NCBI GenBank assembly: GCA_030674155.1 | Contig: CM060319.1 | Span: 4,855,596-4,895,595, forward strand | DNA: 40,000 nucleotides | DNA from: Stramonita haemastoma | Lineage: Eukaryota > Mollusca > Gastropoda > Neogastropoda > Muricidae | Reading direction: 5' to 3' | The notes under the pieces: model-generated | Database searches by the model: none | Seen by the model: the letters and a program-made list of their open reading frames with translations, nothing else | Told to the model about the DNA's origin: nothing | Shown here: one piece after another, positions 18,640 through 29,725 of the stretch | How positions within the stretch are numbered: the first letter of the stretch is position 1 | Layout: every line of letters begins with the position of its first letter | Position numbers and translations under genes: made by a program

Positions 18640-21010
18640 CTTTTGTAAATCTGTGTGCGTTTGTGTGTATGCGTGCACGTGTGCGTGCTTGCGTGTGTAC
18701 TTGCGTGTGTTGTGTGTGGTGTGTGTGTGTGCGTTGTGTGCGTGCTGTGTGTGTGCGCGCGCGCGAGCGCGCAGGTGAAGGATTAATGTAGAGTGCATTT
18801 AAAAAGAGTAGAAAACCATTTTAAATTTCCCCACAGGGCGATAAGAAAACACACAACATGCCGAAAAGTCAAAGCAGTTAAGCATACTCATGTTAATCAA
18901 ACACAGATTAGTAACAACATCGTTCCTATGCACAAAGACAATGTAGCAAAACCATTAGAATTTGATCAACTCGGAGCAATGTTTTCTTTGTCGTCAGAAT
19001 TAGATTGAATAAAACAATGTTTTCAATAAAACGGAGGAAATTTTAGTATTAAAAGGGGGAAGGGGAAGGTAGGGGATAATCCACTGTATGGATGTGGTGA
19101 GGTGAGGGGGGTGAACCACTGTGTTTTGAGTTAGTGGAGTGAGTATGATCCTGCGTGTGTGCTCGCGCGCACGCACGCACGTGCGTGTGTGTGTGTATGT
19201 GTGTATGTGTGTGTGTGGTGGTGTGTGTGTAGAGAGGATTATCCACTGAGTGTGTGCGTGTTGGGGGGGGGGTCTAGATGGTACAATGTGTATGGGGGAT
19301 AGAGCTGATGGAATGAACCAGTGTGTAGGGGGGGGGGATATGGGTGGGAGTTGGGAGGAGGGCTTAGGAATGGTCTAGTTTGTGTGTTGGGGATAGGGAT
19401 GGGGTGATCTAGTGTGTTGGGGATAGGATGGGGATGATCTAGTGTGTTGGGGATAGGATGGGGATGATGTAGTGTGTTTGGGGATAGGGATGGGGATGAT
19501 CTAGTGTGTTGGGGGATAGGGATGGGGGTGATCTAGTGTGTTGGGGGTAGGATGGGGATGATCTAGTGTGTTGGGGATAGGGATGGGGGTGATCTAGTGT
19601 GTTGGGGATAGGGATGGGGATGATCTAGTGTGTTGGGGATAGGGATGGGGATGATCTAGTGTGTTGGGGATAGGGATGGGGGTGATCTAGTGCGTTGGGG
19701 ATAGGGATGATCTAGTGTTGGGGGTAGGGATGGGGATGATCTAGTGTGTTGGGGATAGGGATGGGGATGATCTAGTGTGTTGGGGGGATAGGGATGGGGA
19801 TGATCTAGTGTGTTGGGGATAGGGATGGGGTGATCTAGTGTGTTGGGGATAGGGATGGGATGATCTAGTGTTTGGGGATAGGGATGGGGGTGATCTAGTG
19901 TTTGGGGATAGGATGATCTATGTGTTGGGATAGGGATGGGATGATCTAGTGTGTTGGGGATAGGATGGGGATGACTAGTGTGTTGGGATAGGGATGGGAT
20001 GATCTAGTGTGTTGGGGATAGGGATGGGGTGATCTAGTGTGTTGGGGATAGGATGGGGTGATCTAGTGTGTTGAGGATAGGATGATCTAGTGGTTGGGAT
20101 AGGGATGGGGTGATCTATGTGTTGGGAGTAGGATGGATGATCTAGTGTGTTGGGGATAGGATGGGGGTGATCTAGTGTGTTGGGGATAGGGATGGGATGA
20201 TCTAGTGTGTTGAGGATAGGGATGATCTAGTGCGTTGGGGATAGGAGATCTAGTGTTGGGGGGTAGGATGATCTAGTGTGTTGGGGATAGGGATGGGATG
20301 ATCTAGTGTGTTGGGGGTAGGATGGGATGATCAGTGTGTTGGGGATAGGGATGATCTAGTGTGTTGGGGATAGGGATGGGATGATCTAGTGTGTTGGGGT
20401 AGGATGGGGATGATCTAGTGTGTTGGGATAGGATGGGATGATCTAGTGTTGGGGGTAGGGATGGGATGATCTAGTGTGTTGGGGATTGGAGTGGAGATAA
20501 TCCAATAGTCGGGAAGGGGTTAAAACAATGTAGAGTTTCCGTGAGCAAAGTGTATTTTCAAAGTGTTTTGTTTTAAATCATTTTAGAACGAATTTCATTT
20601 ATCAATTTAGCATTAATTTCGTCCGATGACAGCGTGAGATCGGACTATAATATGTCAGTGCTGAATTTTGCTTTGCCAAAGAATCTACCACCTTATTCCA
20701 ATAATTCACACAAGAAGATGGGACCCAGTAAAGAATTAATTAGGATGCCTTTGCTGGCAAACAAGTATCAGGAATTTTAATTTCAACAACATGATTCCTT
20801 ATTTTCTCCTCCTACTTCTTTAATCTTTTTCAGTACTGCTAGTTGGCTGGGGCATTGGGAAATAAAATAGAGAGGTTTTGTTTTACAGTTGTGTGTTTTA
20901 ATTTGTCAACAGTAGCACTGATTTGCTATTAGCTTCCATTCTGAAACAAGGGACAGCCTTGAAATGGTCGTTGTGGTCGGTGAGGCAATGAGCGCCATGA
21001 CTGCTCGAAG
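18640..21010. repeat. Duplicated segment, copy A (pairs with 27.67-29.72 kb)
   Basis: In the same order as the partner, this block has a GT/GC tract (18655-18770), an AT-rich part (18785-19050), the motif AGGGGATAATCCACTGTATG near 19071, GAGTTAGTGGAGTGAGTATGATCC near 19128 (partner: GAGTTAGTAGAGTGAGGGTATAATCC), a second GT tract and a G-rich part. At 20660-21010 there is a 350-bp stretch with GAAGATGGGACCCAGTAAAG and TGGCTGGGGCATTGGGAAAT. Copies differ by many substitutions and by the minisatellite, which is present only here. I found no protein-coding content. Confidence 0.72.
19376..20500. repeat. 32-33 bp minisatellite, GATCTAGTGTGTTGGGGATA
   Basis: More than 30 units of GATCTAGTGTGTTGGGGATA followed by GGGATGGGGAT-type G-rich spacers, one after another for 1.1 kb. 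Units differ mainly by the number of G in runs, and a few are short (22-24 bp) from deletion of the GGGATGG part. No counterpart of this length exists in the duplicated segment at 28.7-28.8 kb. Confidence 0.93.
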
Positions 21011-21125
21011 ACTAGGGCCAGTCAATAATTTAAATTTGCACTGTGTCGTAGTTTTTTGCGTATAACTTATAATGTAACTTTCTGTGCATCTATGCACATT
21101 ACTTCTCTCTTGCAACATCCCCACT

Positions 21126-21318
21126 AGCTCCAATCAAATCCATTGATGTTGCTTAGAGCCCGCCGACCACACAGGCCATATCAGGGCTATCACCTCGTCA
21201 CATTTTAAAACTCGTATTCAAAGTGTGCAACTATGTATAGTTTAAAACGAGGTATAAAACCAACTCGACTGTCCTTGCTTGTATCGACGCCCCGGTCAAC
21301 CATAGGGGTCAGCCCAGA
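21126..21318 (-). mobile_element. 3'-tail fragment of the I-like retrotransposon
   Basis: It starts with TCCAATCAAATCCATTGATG on the plus strand and has GCCCGCCGACCACACAGGCC, ATCAGGGCTATCACCTCG, TATCGACGCCCCGGTCAACC and GGGGTCAGCCCAG. It then breaks off into (ATT)n at 21319, so its 5' truncation coincides with the microsatellite. Confidence 0.85.
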
Positions 21319-21570
21319 TTATTATTATGTTATTAATTCTTACTACTATCATTATCATATTAATTATTATTATTTTAATTATTATTATTATTATATCATG
21401 ATCTATGATGTTGATTATCATTCTTGATATTTTTACTTTTGTTATAACATTGTTTATTATCATTCTATATATTTACATTATACATTATCATTATTATTAC
21501 TTTATATATTATCACAATAATATCATTATTATTATTATTAACATTATCACTCATAATGGTATTATCAATA
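21319..21570. repeat. AT-rich TTA/ATT/ATC repeat
   Basis: ATTATTATTATTTTAATTATT-type sequence for about 250 bp with ATC interruptions. The Ile/Tyr-rich frames are repeat translations. Confidence 0.88.
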
Positions 21571-21717
21571 TTACTACTACAACTGCTATCAGTATTTCTC
21601 CGAACTATTTAACAATCCATTATTACGAGTATGACAGCCACAAAAGTTGACTGGAAAAAGTCTTTCTCACTGTCAGGGTACACAGCCCCTGTGGGGTAGA
21701 ACAGGTGTTCTGATGCC

Positions 21718-22295
21718 TATGTCTTCCAATCTTGTAGTTTATAGCCCTGCCGACCACATAGGCCATATCGGGGCTGTCACCTCGTCACATTTTTAAAACG
21801 CGTATTAAAAAGTGCGACTGTACAGTATAAAACGGGATATAAAACCAACTCGACTGTCCTTGCTTGTATCGACGTCCCGGTCGACCATAAGGGTCAGCCC
21901 AGGACGGCCCCGCGTTGTGGGAAAATCCACATCGATCACACATAAAATGAGATAAAACCAAAACCAGATTCCTTAAAACAACCTTGTACTTAGAGAGCAA
22001 CTATACCACTTTCACTCATATCAGACGGAAAAAGCCCGATTCTCTCAGGAAGTTAAGAATGGTGTCCGGTGGAACATCCGAAAAAGGATCTTTAGGGAGT
22101 GTGCAGTAAAATGCTTGTGCCTAATATCTTGAATATCCCGACACTCCAGAAGCAGATGCTTGATGGTTACCGGCATATCACAAGTCACATACCAAGGGAT
22201 TCCCTCGCCTTTCAGCAAATGAGTGCGAGTGATGTGATAATGATCAAATATGTATCCTGGTGAGCACTGATGCTTCGGATTTTGACACTATGTCT
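21718..22295 (-). mobile_element. I-like retrotransposon copy, C-terminal domain plus 3' tail
   Basis: Plus-strand landmarks from 21728: GTAGTTTATAGCCCTGCCGA, GACCATAAGGGTCAGCCC, CACATCGATCACACATAAAA, then CCGATTCTCTCAGGAAGTTA at about 22036 and GGTGTCCGGTGGAACATCC. This is the same region as 15252-15830 of the larger copy. On the minus strand the C-terminal cysteine-rich domain is present but interrupted by small indels. The copy is 5'-truncated near 22290. Confidence 0.88.
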
Positions 22296-22299
22296 TAAT

Positions 22300-23456
22300 A
22301 ATGCATTATGTAACAATTGAGATATAGCGTGCTGATTTTCCCCCGGAGGCTCTACATGCTCAGTCACCAATATAATGTAATAAAGTGCGTTGTTCCTCAC
22401 AGGGCTCTACATGTTCGATTTGTATCCAGGTAGTTCTCTTACCTGTCTTTTGTCTATAATTTCAAATGATTTAATAACTAGACATTTTTCTTAGTTCTTT
22501 CTTTTTCTTGTTGCAGTGAAGACCTATCTTTTTGCAAATTCTTATTTGTATCTTACATAAGTACGTATTGATATCCATAACAGTTTACACAGGTGACATT
22601 TCATCCTCCACACTATTTCTGATGGGGGGTGGGGGGGGGAGAGGGGGCGGGAGTTACTTGTAGCGGGTACTGAATGGCAAATACAGTTTAATATAAGTCA
22701 TAGGCCTGGGCACATCTATACAACTGCTAACATGGGAGACAACTTTAACAGGGAACGCCACTAGATCGGCAATGAGGGTACAGACTGGAGAACCGAAAAC
22801 CACCAATCCAACTTCACCAGTTTTAGACGTGCTGAATATGAAGGCGAGAGAAAACGTAGTGACCCCTGGTGCAAAAGGATCATTCCTTGACGAAATATCA
22901 TCTCTTTAGCGGAAGAATGCTAGCCTTTTGTCCTAGAAAGTGAAGGAGGATTAAATGAGGGGAATAGGCTAAACGATGGGCCCATAAGACAGCCATTTTC
23001 AGTTTTACCTCTACTAAGAAAAATCAAAGATATTGACTATGTGGGAAGAAGACAAATAACAACTCTTACTCGACGACTGTAAAATTTTGCTTTTGGAGGA
23101 AGACGTGTAAAAGTGTTCTCTTTACATCCGATGTTGATGAAAAGTCACCAACATGATATCTCGCCAAAGTTATATCCATAATCATAACGAGTTGCAACTT
23201 AAGGGGAATTTTCAGTACAAGAAAACAGAGGATTTGTAAAATTGCGAAATTTGGTTTAAGCTTTTGTCCAGAAAAATAAAAATAAACAGAGAAACTAATT
23301 GAATAGAAGAACGAAATTTGAAAATGATAAACAATAGTGCCTGTATTCTCAAACAGAAGACTAAAGTCATGCTTACTGGTGAATCATCGGATAAAGTATA
23401 TCAGCTCGTGGAGAACTATTTGAAGTTTGTGAAATTGTATTAGCACTATATCACAA
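22300..23456. other. No recognisable gene
   Basis: AT-rich and mixed DNA with one short G run near 22625-22648. I recognise neither retroelement motifs nor a plausible exon in it. Confidence 0.4.
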
Positions 23457-26400
23457 ATCAAATCCAATGCAATAGTTTTTTTATAGCCCCGCTGACCACA
23501 CACGCCATATCGGGCTTCAATCCAATCCAATCATGTTGTTTAGAATCCCACCGACAACACACGCCATGTCAGGGCTTCAATCCCATCCAATCATGCTGTT
23601 TCGAGCCCGACGACCACACAGGCCATATCCGGGCTTCAATTCAATCCAAGTAGGTTGTTTAGAGCCCCGCCGACCGTTTAAACCATGTCAGGGCTTCAAT
23701 CCAATCCACTTTGGTTGTTTAGAGCCCTGCCGACCACACACGCCTTATCCGGGCTTCAATTCAATCCAGTCATGTTGTTTAGAGCCCCGCCGACTACAAA
23801 GGTCATATCCAGGCCTAAATCCAATCCAATCCAATGTTTACAGCCCCGCCGACCACAATCGCCATATCCGGGCTTCAATCCAATCCAATTATGCTGTTTA
23901 GAGCCCCGTCGATCACACACGCCAAATCCGGGTTTCAATCCAATCCAATCATGTTTAAAGCCCTGCCGACCATAGACAACTCATCCAGGCTTTAATTCAA
24001 TCTAATCCAATCATGTTTAGAGCTCCACCGACCACAGACCATACCCAGGCTTCAATCAAATCCAATAGGTTGTTTAAGCCCCGCCGACAACACACCCATA
24101 TCCAGGCTTCAATCCAATCCATGATGTTTAGAGCCCCGCCGACAACACACGCCATATCCGGCTTCAATCCAATCCAATCATGTTGTTTTGGACCCCCGCC
24201 AACCGTACACACAATACCCGACTTCAATCCAATCCAATCCAATTGTTTACAGCCCCGCCGACAATACACGCCATAACCCGCCATAACCGGGCTTCATTTA
24301 ATATTGTTTAGGCTTCATCTAATATTGTTTAGAGCCACATCGACTACACACGCACTCACTATCCGGGCTTCAATCCAATCCATAAATGTTCAGAGCCCCG
24401 CCGACCACACAGGCCATATCCGGCTTCAATCCAATTCAATCATGTTTATAGCCCCGCCGACCACACAGGCCTATCCGGGCCTCAATCCAATCCGATCATG
24501 TTGTTTTAGACCCCCGTCGACCACACAGGCCATATCCGGGCTTCAATCCAATTCAATCATGTCCTTTAGAGCCCCGCTAACCACGCACACCATATCCTGG
24601 CTTCAATCCAATCAATCATGTCCTTTAGAGCCCCCTAACCACGCACACCATATCCGGGCTTCAATCCAATTCAATCATGTTGTTTAGAGCCCCGCTGACC
24701 ACGCACGACCATGTACAGGCTCAATCGAATCCAGTCGTGTTGTTAAGCCCTGCCGTCTTGCCATATCCGGCTTCAATTCAATCCAATCATGTTGTTTAGA
24801 GCCCTGCCAAACCACGCACGCCATGTACGGCTTCAATCTAATCCAATCATACTTTTTAGAGTCCCACTGACGACACGCGCAATATCCGGGCTTCAATCCA
24901 ATCCAATTAATGTCTTTAGCGCTGTCGACCACACTCGCCATATCCAGGAATTCAGTCCAATCCAATCATGTTTAGAGCCCCGCTGACCACAGATGCCATA
25001 TCTGGGCTTCAATCCAATCCAACCATGTTGTTTAGAGCCCTGCCGACCACTCACGCAATATCCAGGCTTCAATCCAATCCAATCCAATCCTGTTGTTTAG
25101 AGTTTCAAACCTAAGTTTTTCTCCTTCCGCTTCCATCTCTTACCTGTCCCTGCCTTCAACATCCACCTGCCAAAGTGCTTAGCGTTTGTAGGTGTGTGTG
25201 CGCGCGGGCGTGCTGCGTGCATGCGTGCGTGCGTGTTGTGTGTGCATATTTGAATTTGTTAAAACTGTAAATAGTTGATTGTGTGTTGTGTAGGTCGAAT
25301 GAAAGCGCTTTGATTTGTTTTTACAAGAGATAGCGCTATACAAATTCCATGTATTATTATTATTATTATTTAGAGCCCCGCTGACCACTCACGCCAAATC
25401 CCGGCTTCAATCCAATCACATTATGTTGTTTAGGGCCCTGCCGACCACACACGCCATATTCAGGCTTTAATCCAATCACATTATGTTGTTTAGGGCCCTG
25501 CCGACCACAAACTCCATATCCGGCTTCAATCCAATCCAATCATGTTGTTTACAGCCCCGCTGACCGCTCAGGCCATATCCGGGCTTCAATCCAATCCAAT
25601 TATATTGTTTAGAGCCCCGCCGACCACACACGCAATATCCGGGCTTCAATCCAATCCACTCAGGTTGTTTACAGCCCCGCGGCCCACAGACGCCACATCT
25701 GGGCTTCAATCCAATCCAATTATGTTGTTTAAAGCCCCACCGATCACACAGGCCATATTGGGGCTCAATCTAAACCAATCATGTTGTTTAGAGCCCCGCC
25801 CACCTCACACGCCATATCCGGGCTTCGATCCAATCCAATCACGTTGTTTAGAGCCCCGCCCACCTCCACACGCCATATCCAGGCATCATCAATCCAATCC
25901 AATCATGTTTGTTTAGAGCCCCACCGACCACACAGGCCATATCCGGGCTTCAATCCAATCCAATCACGTTGTTTAAGAGCCCCGCCCACCTCACACGCCA
26001 TATCCAGGCATTCAATCCAATCCAATCATGTTGTTTAGAGCCCCGCTGACCACACACGCCATATCAGGGCTTCGAATTATGTTTAAGCCAGCGACCAACA
26101 GCCATATCGGCTCAATCCAATCCATATTTAAGCCCCACAACCCCATATCCGGCTTCAATCCATCCAATCATGTTGTTTAGGGTCCACCGCCACATTCCGG
26201 CTTCAATCCAATCCAACTGTTTAGAGCCCCCGCCACACACGTCATCATCGGGCTTCAATCAATCCAATCATGTTGTTTAGAGCCCCGCCGACCACACACG
26301 CCACATCCGGTCTTCTATCCAATCCAATCATTTTGTTTACAGCTCCGGCGACTATACAGGCCATCTGGGCTTTAATCCAATTCAATCATGTTGTTTAGAG

Positions 26401-26712
26401 CCCCGCCGACTACACACACCATGTCGGGCTTCAATCCAATCCAATTATATTTTTAGGCCCCGCCGACAACATAAACCTTATCCCGGCTTCATCATCCAAT
26501 CCTGTTGTTTAGAGCCCCGCCGACAACACCCGCCATATTCCAGCTTCAATCCAATCCATTCATGTTGTTTAGAGCCCCGCCGACCACATATCCGGGCTTC
26601 AATCCAATCCAATCATGTTGTTTAGAGCCCCGCCGACCACACGGCCATATCCGGGCTTCAATCCAATCCAATCATTTTGTTTAGGGCTCCGCCGACCACA
26701 CAGGTCATATCC
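23457..26712. repeat. 60-bp satellite derived from the I-like retrotransposon 3' end
   Basis: Roughly 50 head-to-tail units. On the plus strand a unit reads, in order, ATCCAATCCAATCATG, TTGTTTAGAGCC, CCGCCGACCACACACGCC and ATATCCGGGCTTCA, which totals 60 bp. Many neighbours keep exactly this period (for example 25561-25740 and 26521-26640). Others show small indels or extra ATCCA units. The first ~50 bp match the terminal bases of the I-like tails at 15252, 21728 and elsewhere; the junction GGGCTTCAATCC is specific to the satellite. The array is split by an insertion at 25103-25368. Every apparent open frame in it is a repeat translation. Confidence 0.95.
25096..25375 (+). mobile_element. Non-satellite insertion inside the 60-bp array
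   Basis: At 25103 the satellite stops after TGTTGTTTAGAG and resumes at 25369 with TTTAGAGCCCCGCTGACC, in phase. TTTAGAG is present on both sides as a possible 7-bp target-site duplication. The insert (about 266 bp) ends with GAAAGCGCTTTGATTTG, GATAGCGCTATACAAATTCC and a (TTA)n tail. An AGCGCTATAnAAAT end with a trinucleotide tail is what I would expect of a LINE or SINE 3' terminus. Its middle has a GTGCGTGC stretch. Confidence 0.7.
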
Positions 26713-27605
26713 AAGGGGAGAGTGTGATACTGTGGGGAGGGGAGAGGGGAGAGTGTGATACTGTGGGGAGGGGAGAGGGGAGAGTGTGATACTGTGGGGG
26801 GGGGGGGGAGGGAGAGTGATACTGGGGGGGTGGAGAGGGGAGAGTGATACTGTGTGAGGGGGGAGGTGTGATACTGTGGGGAGGGGGGAGAAGGGAGAGT
26901 GTGATACTGTGGGGGGGAGAGTGATACTGTGTGGGGGGGGGGAGAGGGGAGAGTGATACTGTGTGGGGGGAGAGGGGAGAGTGTAATACTGTGGGGAGGG
27001 GGGAGAGTATGATACTGTGGGGGAAGAAGGGAGAGTGTGATAATGTGGGGGGAGAGTGTGATAATGTGTGGGGGGGGGTGATATGTAGGGGGGGAGGAGT
27101 GTTGATGTGGGGGGGGGAGAGTGTGATAATGTGGGGGGGAGAGTGTGATAATGGGGGGGGGGAGAGTGTGATGTGGGGGGGGGGGGGGAGAGGTGATAAT
27201 ATGGGAGGAGTGTGATACTGGGGGGGGAGAGTGTGATGCTGTGGGGGGGGGGGGGAAGAGTGTGATACTGGGGGGGGGGGGGGGGAGGAGTGTGATACTG
27301 TGGGGGGGGGAGAGGTGCGATACTGTGGGGGGGAGAGTGTGATACTGTAGGGAAGAGTGTGATACTGTAGGGGAGAGTGTGATACTGTAGGGGAGAGTGT
27401 GATACTGTAGGGGAGAGTGTGATACTGTAGGGGGAGAAGGGAGAGTGTGATACTGTAGGGGAGAGTGTGATACTGTAGGGGAGAGTGTGATACTGTAGGG
27501 GGAGAAGGAGAGTGTGATACTGTAGGGGAGAGTGTGATACTGTAGGGGAGAGTGTGATACTGTAAGGGGAGAAGGGAGAGTGTGATACTGTAGGGGTGGG
27601 GAGAG
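26713..27605. repeat. G-rich minisatellite, GAGAGTGTGATACTGTGGGG
   Basis: It begins right where the 60-bp satellite ends. The unit GAGAGTGTGATACTGT followed by GGGG(A)GG-runs recurs about 35-40 times. From about 27350 it becomes a homogeneous 22-bp array GGGAGAGTGTGATACTGTAG, which suggests recent expansion at that end. Confidence 0.93.
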
Positions 27606-27664
27606 TGGTGAAATGATCCAGTGTGTTTGAGGAGGGGCAGGGGATGACCTAGAGTTGGGGGGGA

Positions 27665-27787
27665 GAGCGAAAGAAGAATCCAGTGTGTATGTGTGTGTGT
27701 GTGTACGTGCGTGTTTGTGTGTGTGTGTTTGTGCCTGCGTGCGTGTGTGCGCGGTGTGTGCGTGTTTGTGTGCGAGTGTGTGCGTGC

Positions 27788-27857
<70 letters not shown>

Positions 27858-28282
27858 CTAAGGGAGTTATGCAGCGTGAATTTAATAAAAGCAAAGTTTT
27901 AAAAAGTTCCATTTTATTTTTCCTCCCGGGATGGGAGGGGGGATGGGGGTATAAGCTAAGAAAACAAACACATTATGACGGAAGTGTAAACAGTTACACA
28001 TGCTTATTTCAGCCAAACGAATGTGAGTAACAGCAGCAACATCATTATATAAAAGGAGAATGTGACTAACAAATCAGAGTTAAATCAACACAACAATTAT
28101 TTGTGTTAGATAAATATTTAATCAAGAAAACGTTTTCAATGAAAAGGGGTTAAATTTTGCAACGACGGGAAGAGGTGGGAGTGGGGAAGGGGGTAGGGAG
28201 TGGGGGGGGGGGAGGGTAGGGGATACTCCACTGCATGAAAGTAGTGATTGTGCTCGAGAGTTAGTAGAGTGAGGGTATAATC

Positions 28283-28322
<40 letters not shown>

Positions 28323-29725
28323 TGCGCGTGCGTGCGTGCGTGCGTGCGTGGATATGAGTGCGGGTGTGCGAGTGTGTGTGCGCGCGTACGTGGGTATGTG
28401 AGTGCGGGCGTGTGTGGGTGCGTGCGTGTGTGTGTGTGTGTCTCAGTGTGTGTGTGTGTGTCAGTGTGTGTGTGTGTGTATGTGTGTGTGTGCACGCATG
28501 TGTGTGTATGCATAAGTGTATGTATGTGTGTGAAGATTATCCTTTAAATGAGGGGTGGGGGGTGGGGGTTATGATCCAGTGTGTGTAGAGGGGAGGGGAT
28601 TCAGGAAATGATCCAATGTACAGGGGAGGGGCTAGGGTATGTGTGTATATGTGTGTTTGTGTGTGTGTGGGGGGGGGGTATGGGTAGGGTTGGAATGGGG
28701 TGCTGAGGAATAATCTAGTGAGTGTGTGGTTGGGGGATGGGGAGGGGGCACGGGGCACTAGGGCTGGTGGAATGGATCTGACAGATTGAATCTGATGACT
28801 TGTTCAAATGGAAATTTTACAGTGAGTGACACGGATTCTATGTCATGTCATATCCTTCAGGTTTCTAAGGGAATCCTACAGTGAATGAAGTAACTGCTAA
28901 GTCATAATTATGCAGCTGATCACAATTTCTATCAGAATATAGTGTCCGAAAAATGTCGTTTTTGATGAAATAGAATTAGAAAGGCATTGGAAAAACTCCT
29001 CTAAGGATACAATAAGCAAAATATGTCATAAAGAAATATTCCCTCTACTGTGGAACGATATGGAATGTTTCCACTACTGTAAGAAATTCCTATTTGCGAG
29101 TTTGCACTCACACACACGCACACAAGTACCCCCCTCCCTCCTAAACAAAATCATATATATATATATAATTGGGGATTTAGCATTCAGCCTCAGTCTATAT
29201 AGTAAAAGATCTCGTTTCCCTGAGCAAGGAATGTCAATCTTTGAAAGTTTTATTTTCATTAACTTTAAAATGCATACAAAAAATCAATTTCATACAAGTA
29301 AAATCGGAATTAAATATTTAAGTGCTGCATTTTATTTTTGCCAAAGAACAAACCACCTCACTCCAGTTGGCCTACATTCCACCACGAGAAGGGACCCAGC
29401 AAAAAGATGATTATCTGAATGCTTCTGCTTGCAAAGCCATTCATCAAGAACTTCATCTCAAATACAATACTGACCTTTCCTTTTCCACTGTCATTTATTT
29501 AATGCCACTGATAACCACTTTTTAGCCCGGTTATTTGGCTGGGGCGTTGAGAAAAAGCCCCCAGTTTTGTATTAAAAAAAAATTGTAGCATAGTATTTTA
29601 GTTTTTCCACAGTAACACTGTTTTCCTTTAGATTTTATTCTCAAGCGAGGTGACGGCCTTCATAATTATGGTCTCCGTGGTCGGCGGCGCGATAAAATTG
29701 AGTCTCCTTGGACGAGAAATTTGTT
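27665..29725. repeat. Duplicated segment, copy B (pairs with 18.64-21.01 kb)
   Basis: GT tract (27683-27855), AT-rich part (27865-28150), AGGGGATACTCCACTGCATG near 28218, GTTAGTAGAGTGAGGGTATA near 28260, second GT tract (28286-28530), G-rich part (28550-28760), then 29315-29720 with GAAGGGACCCAGCAAAAAGA and TTGGCTGGGGCGTTGAGAAA, all in the same order as copy A. Positions 28770-29310 differ from copy A in length and lack the 1.1-kb minisatellite. Confidence 0.72.

Noticed and set aside
23533..26038. Several 60-127 residue frames with repeated 'GLQSNPIMLFRAPP'-like motifs resembling a repeat protein
   Set aside because: The 60-bp unit is a multiple of three, so any frame without a stop stays open. 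Units contain indels that shift the frame, and the sequence derives from a LINE 3' untranslated tail.
23457..26712. CRISPR-like array of repeats and spacers
   Set aside because: Units are directly adjacent without unique spacers, the whole 60 bp is repeated, the host is eukaryotic, and the unit matches a LINE tail.
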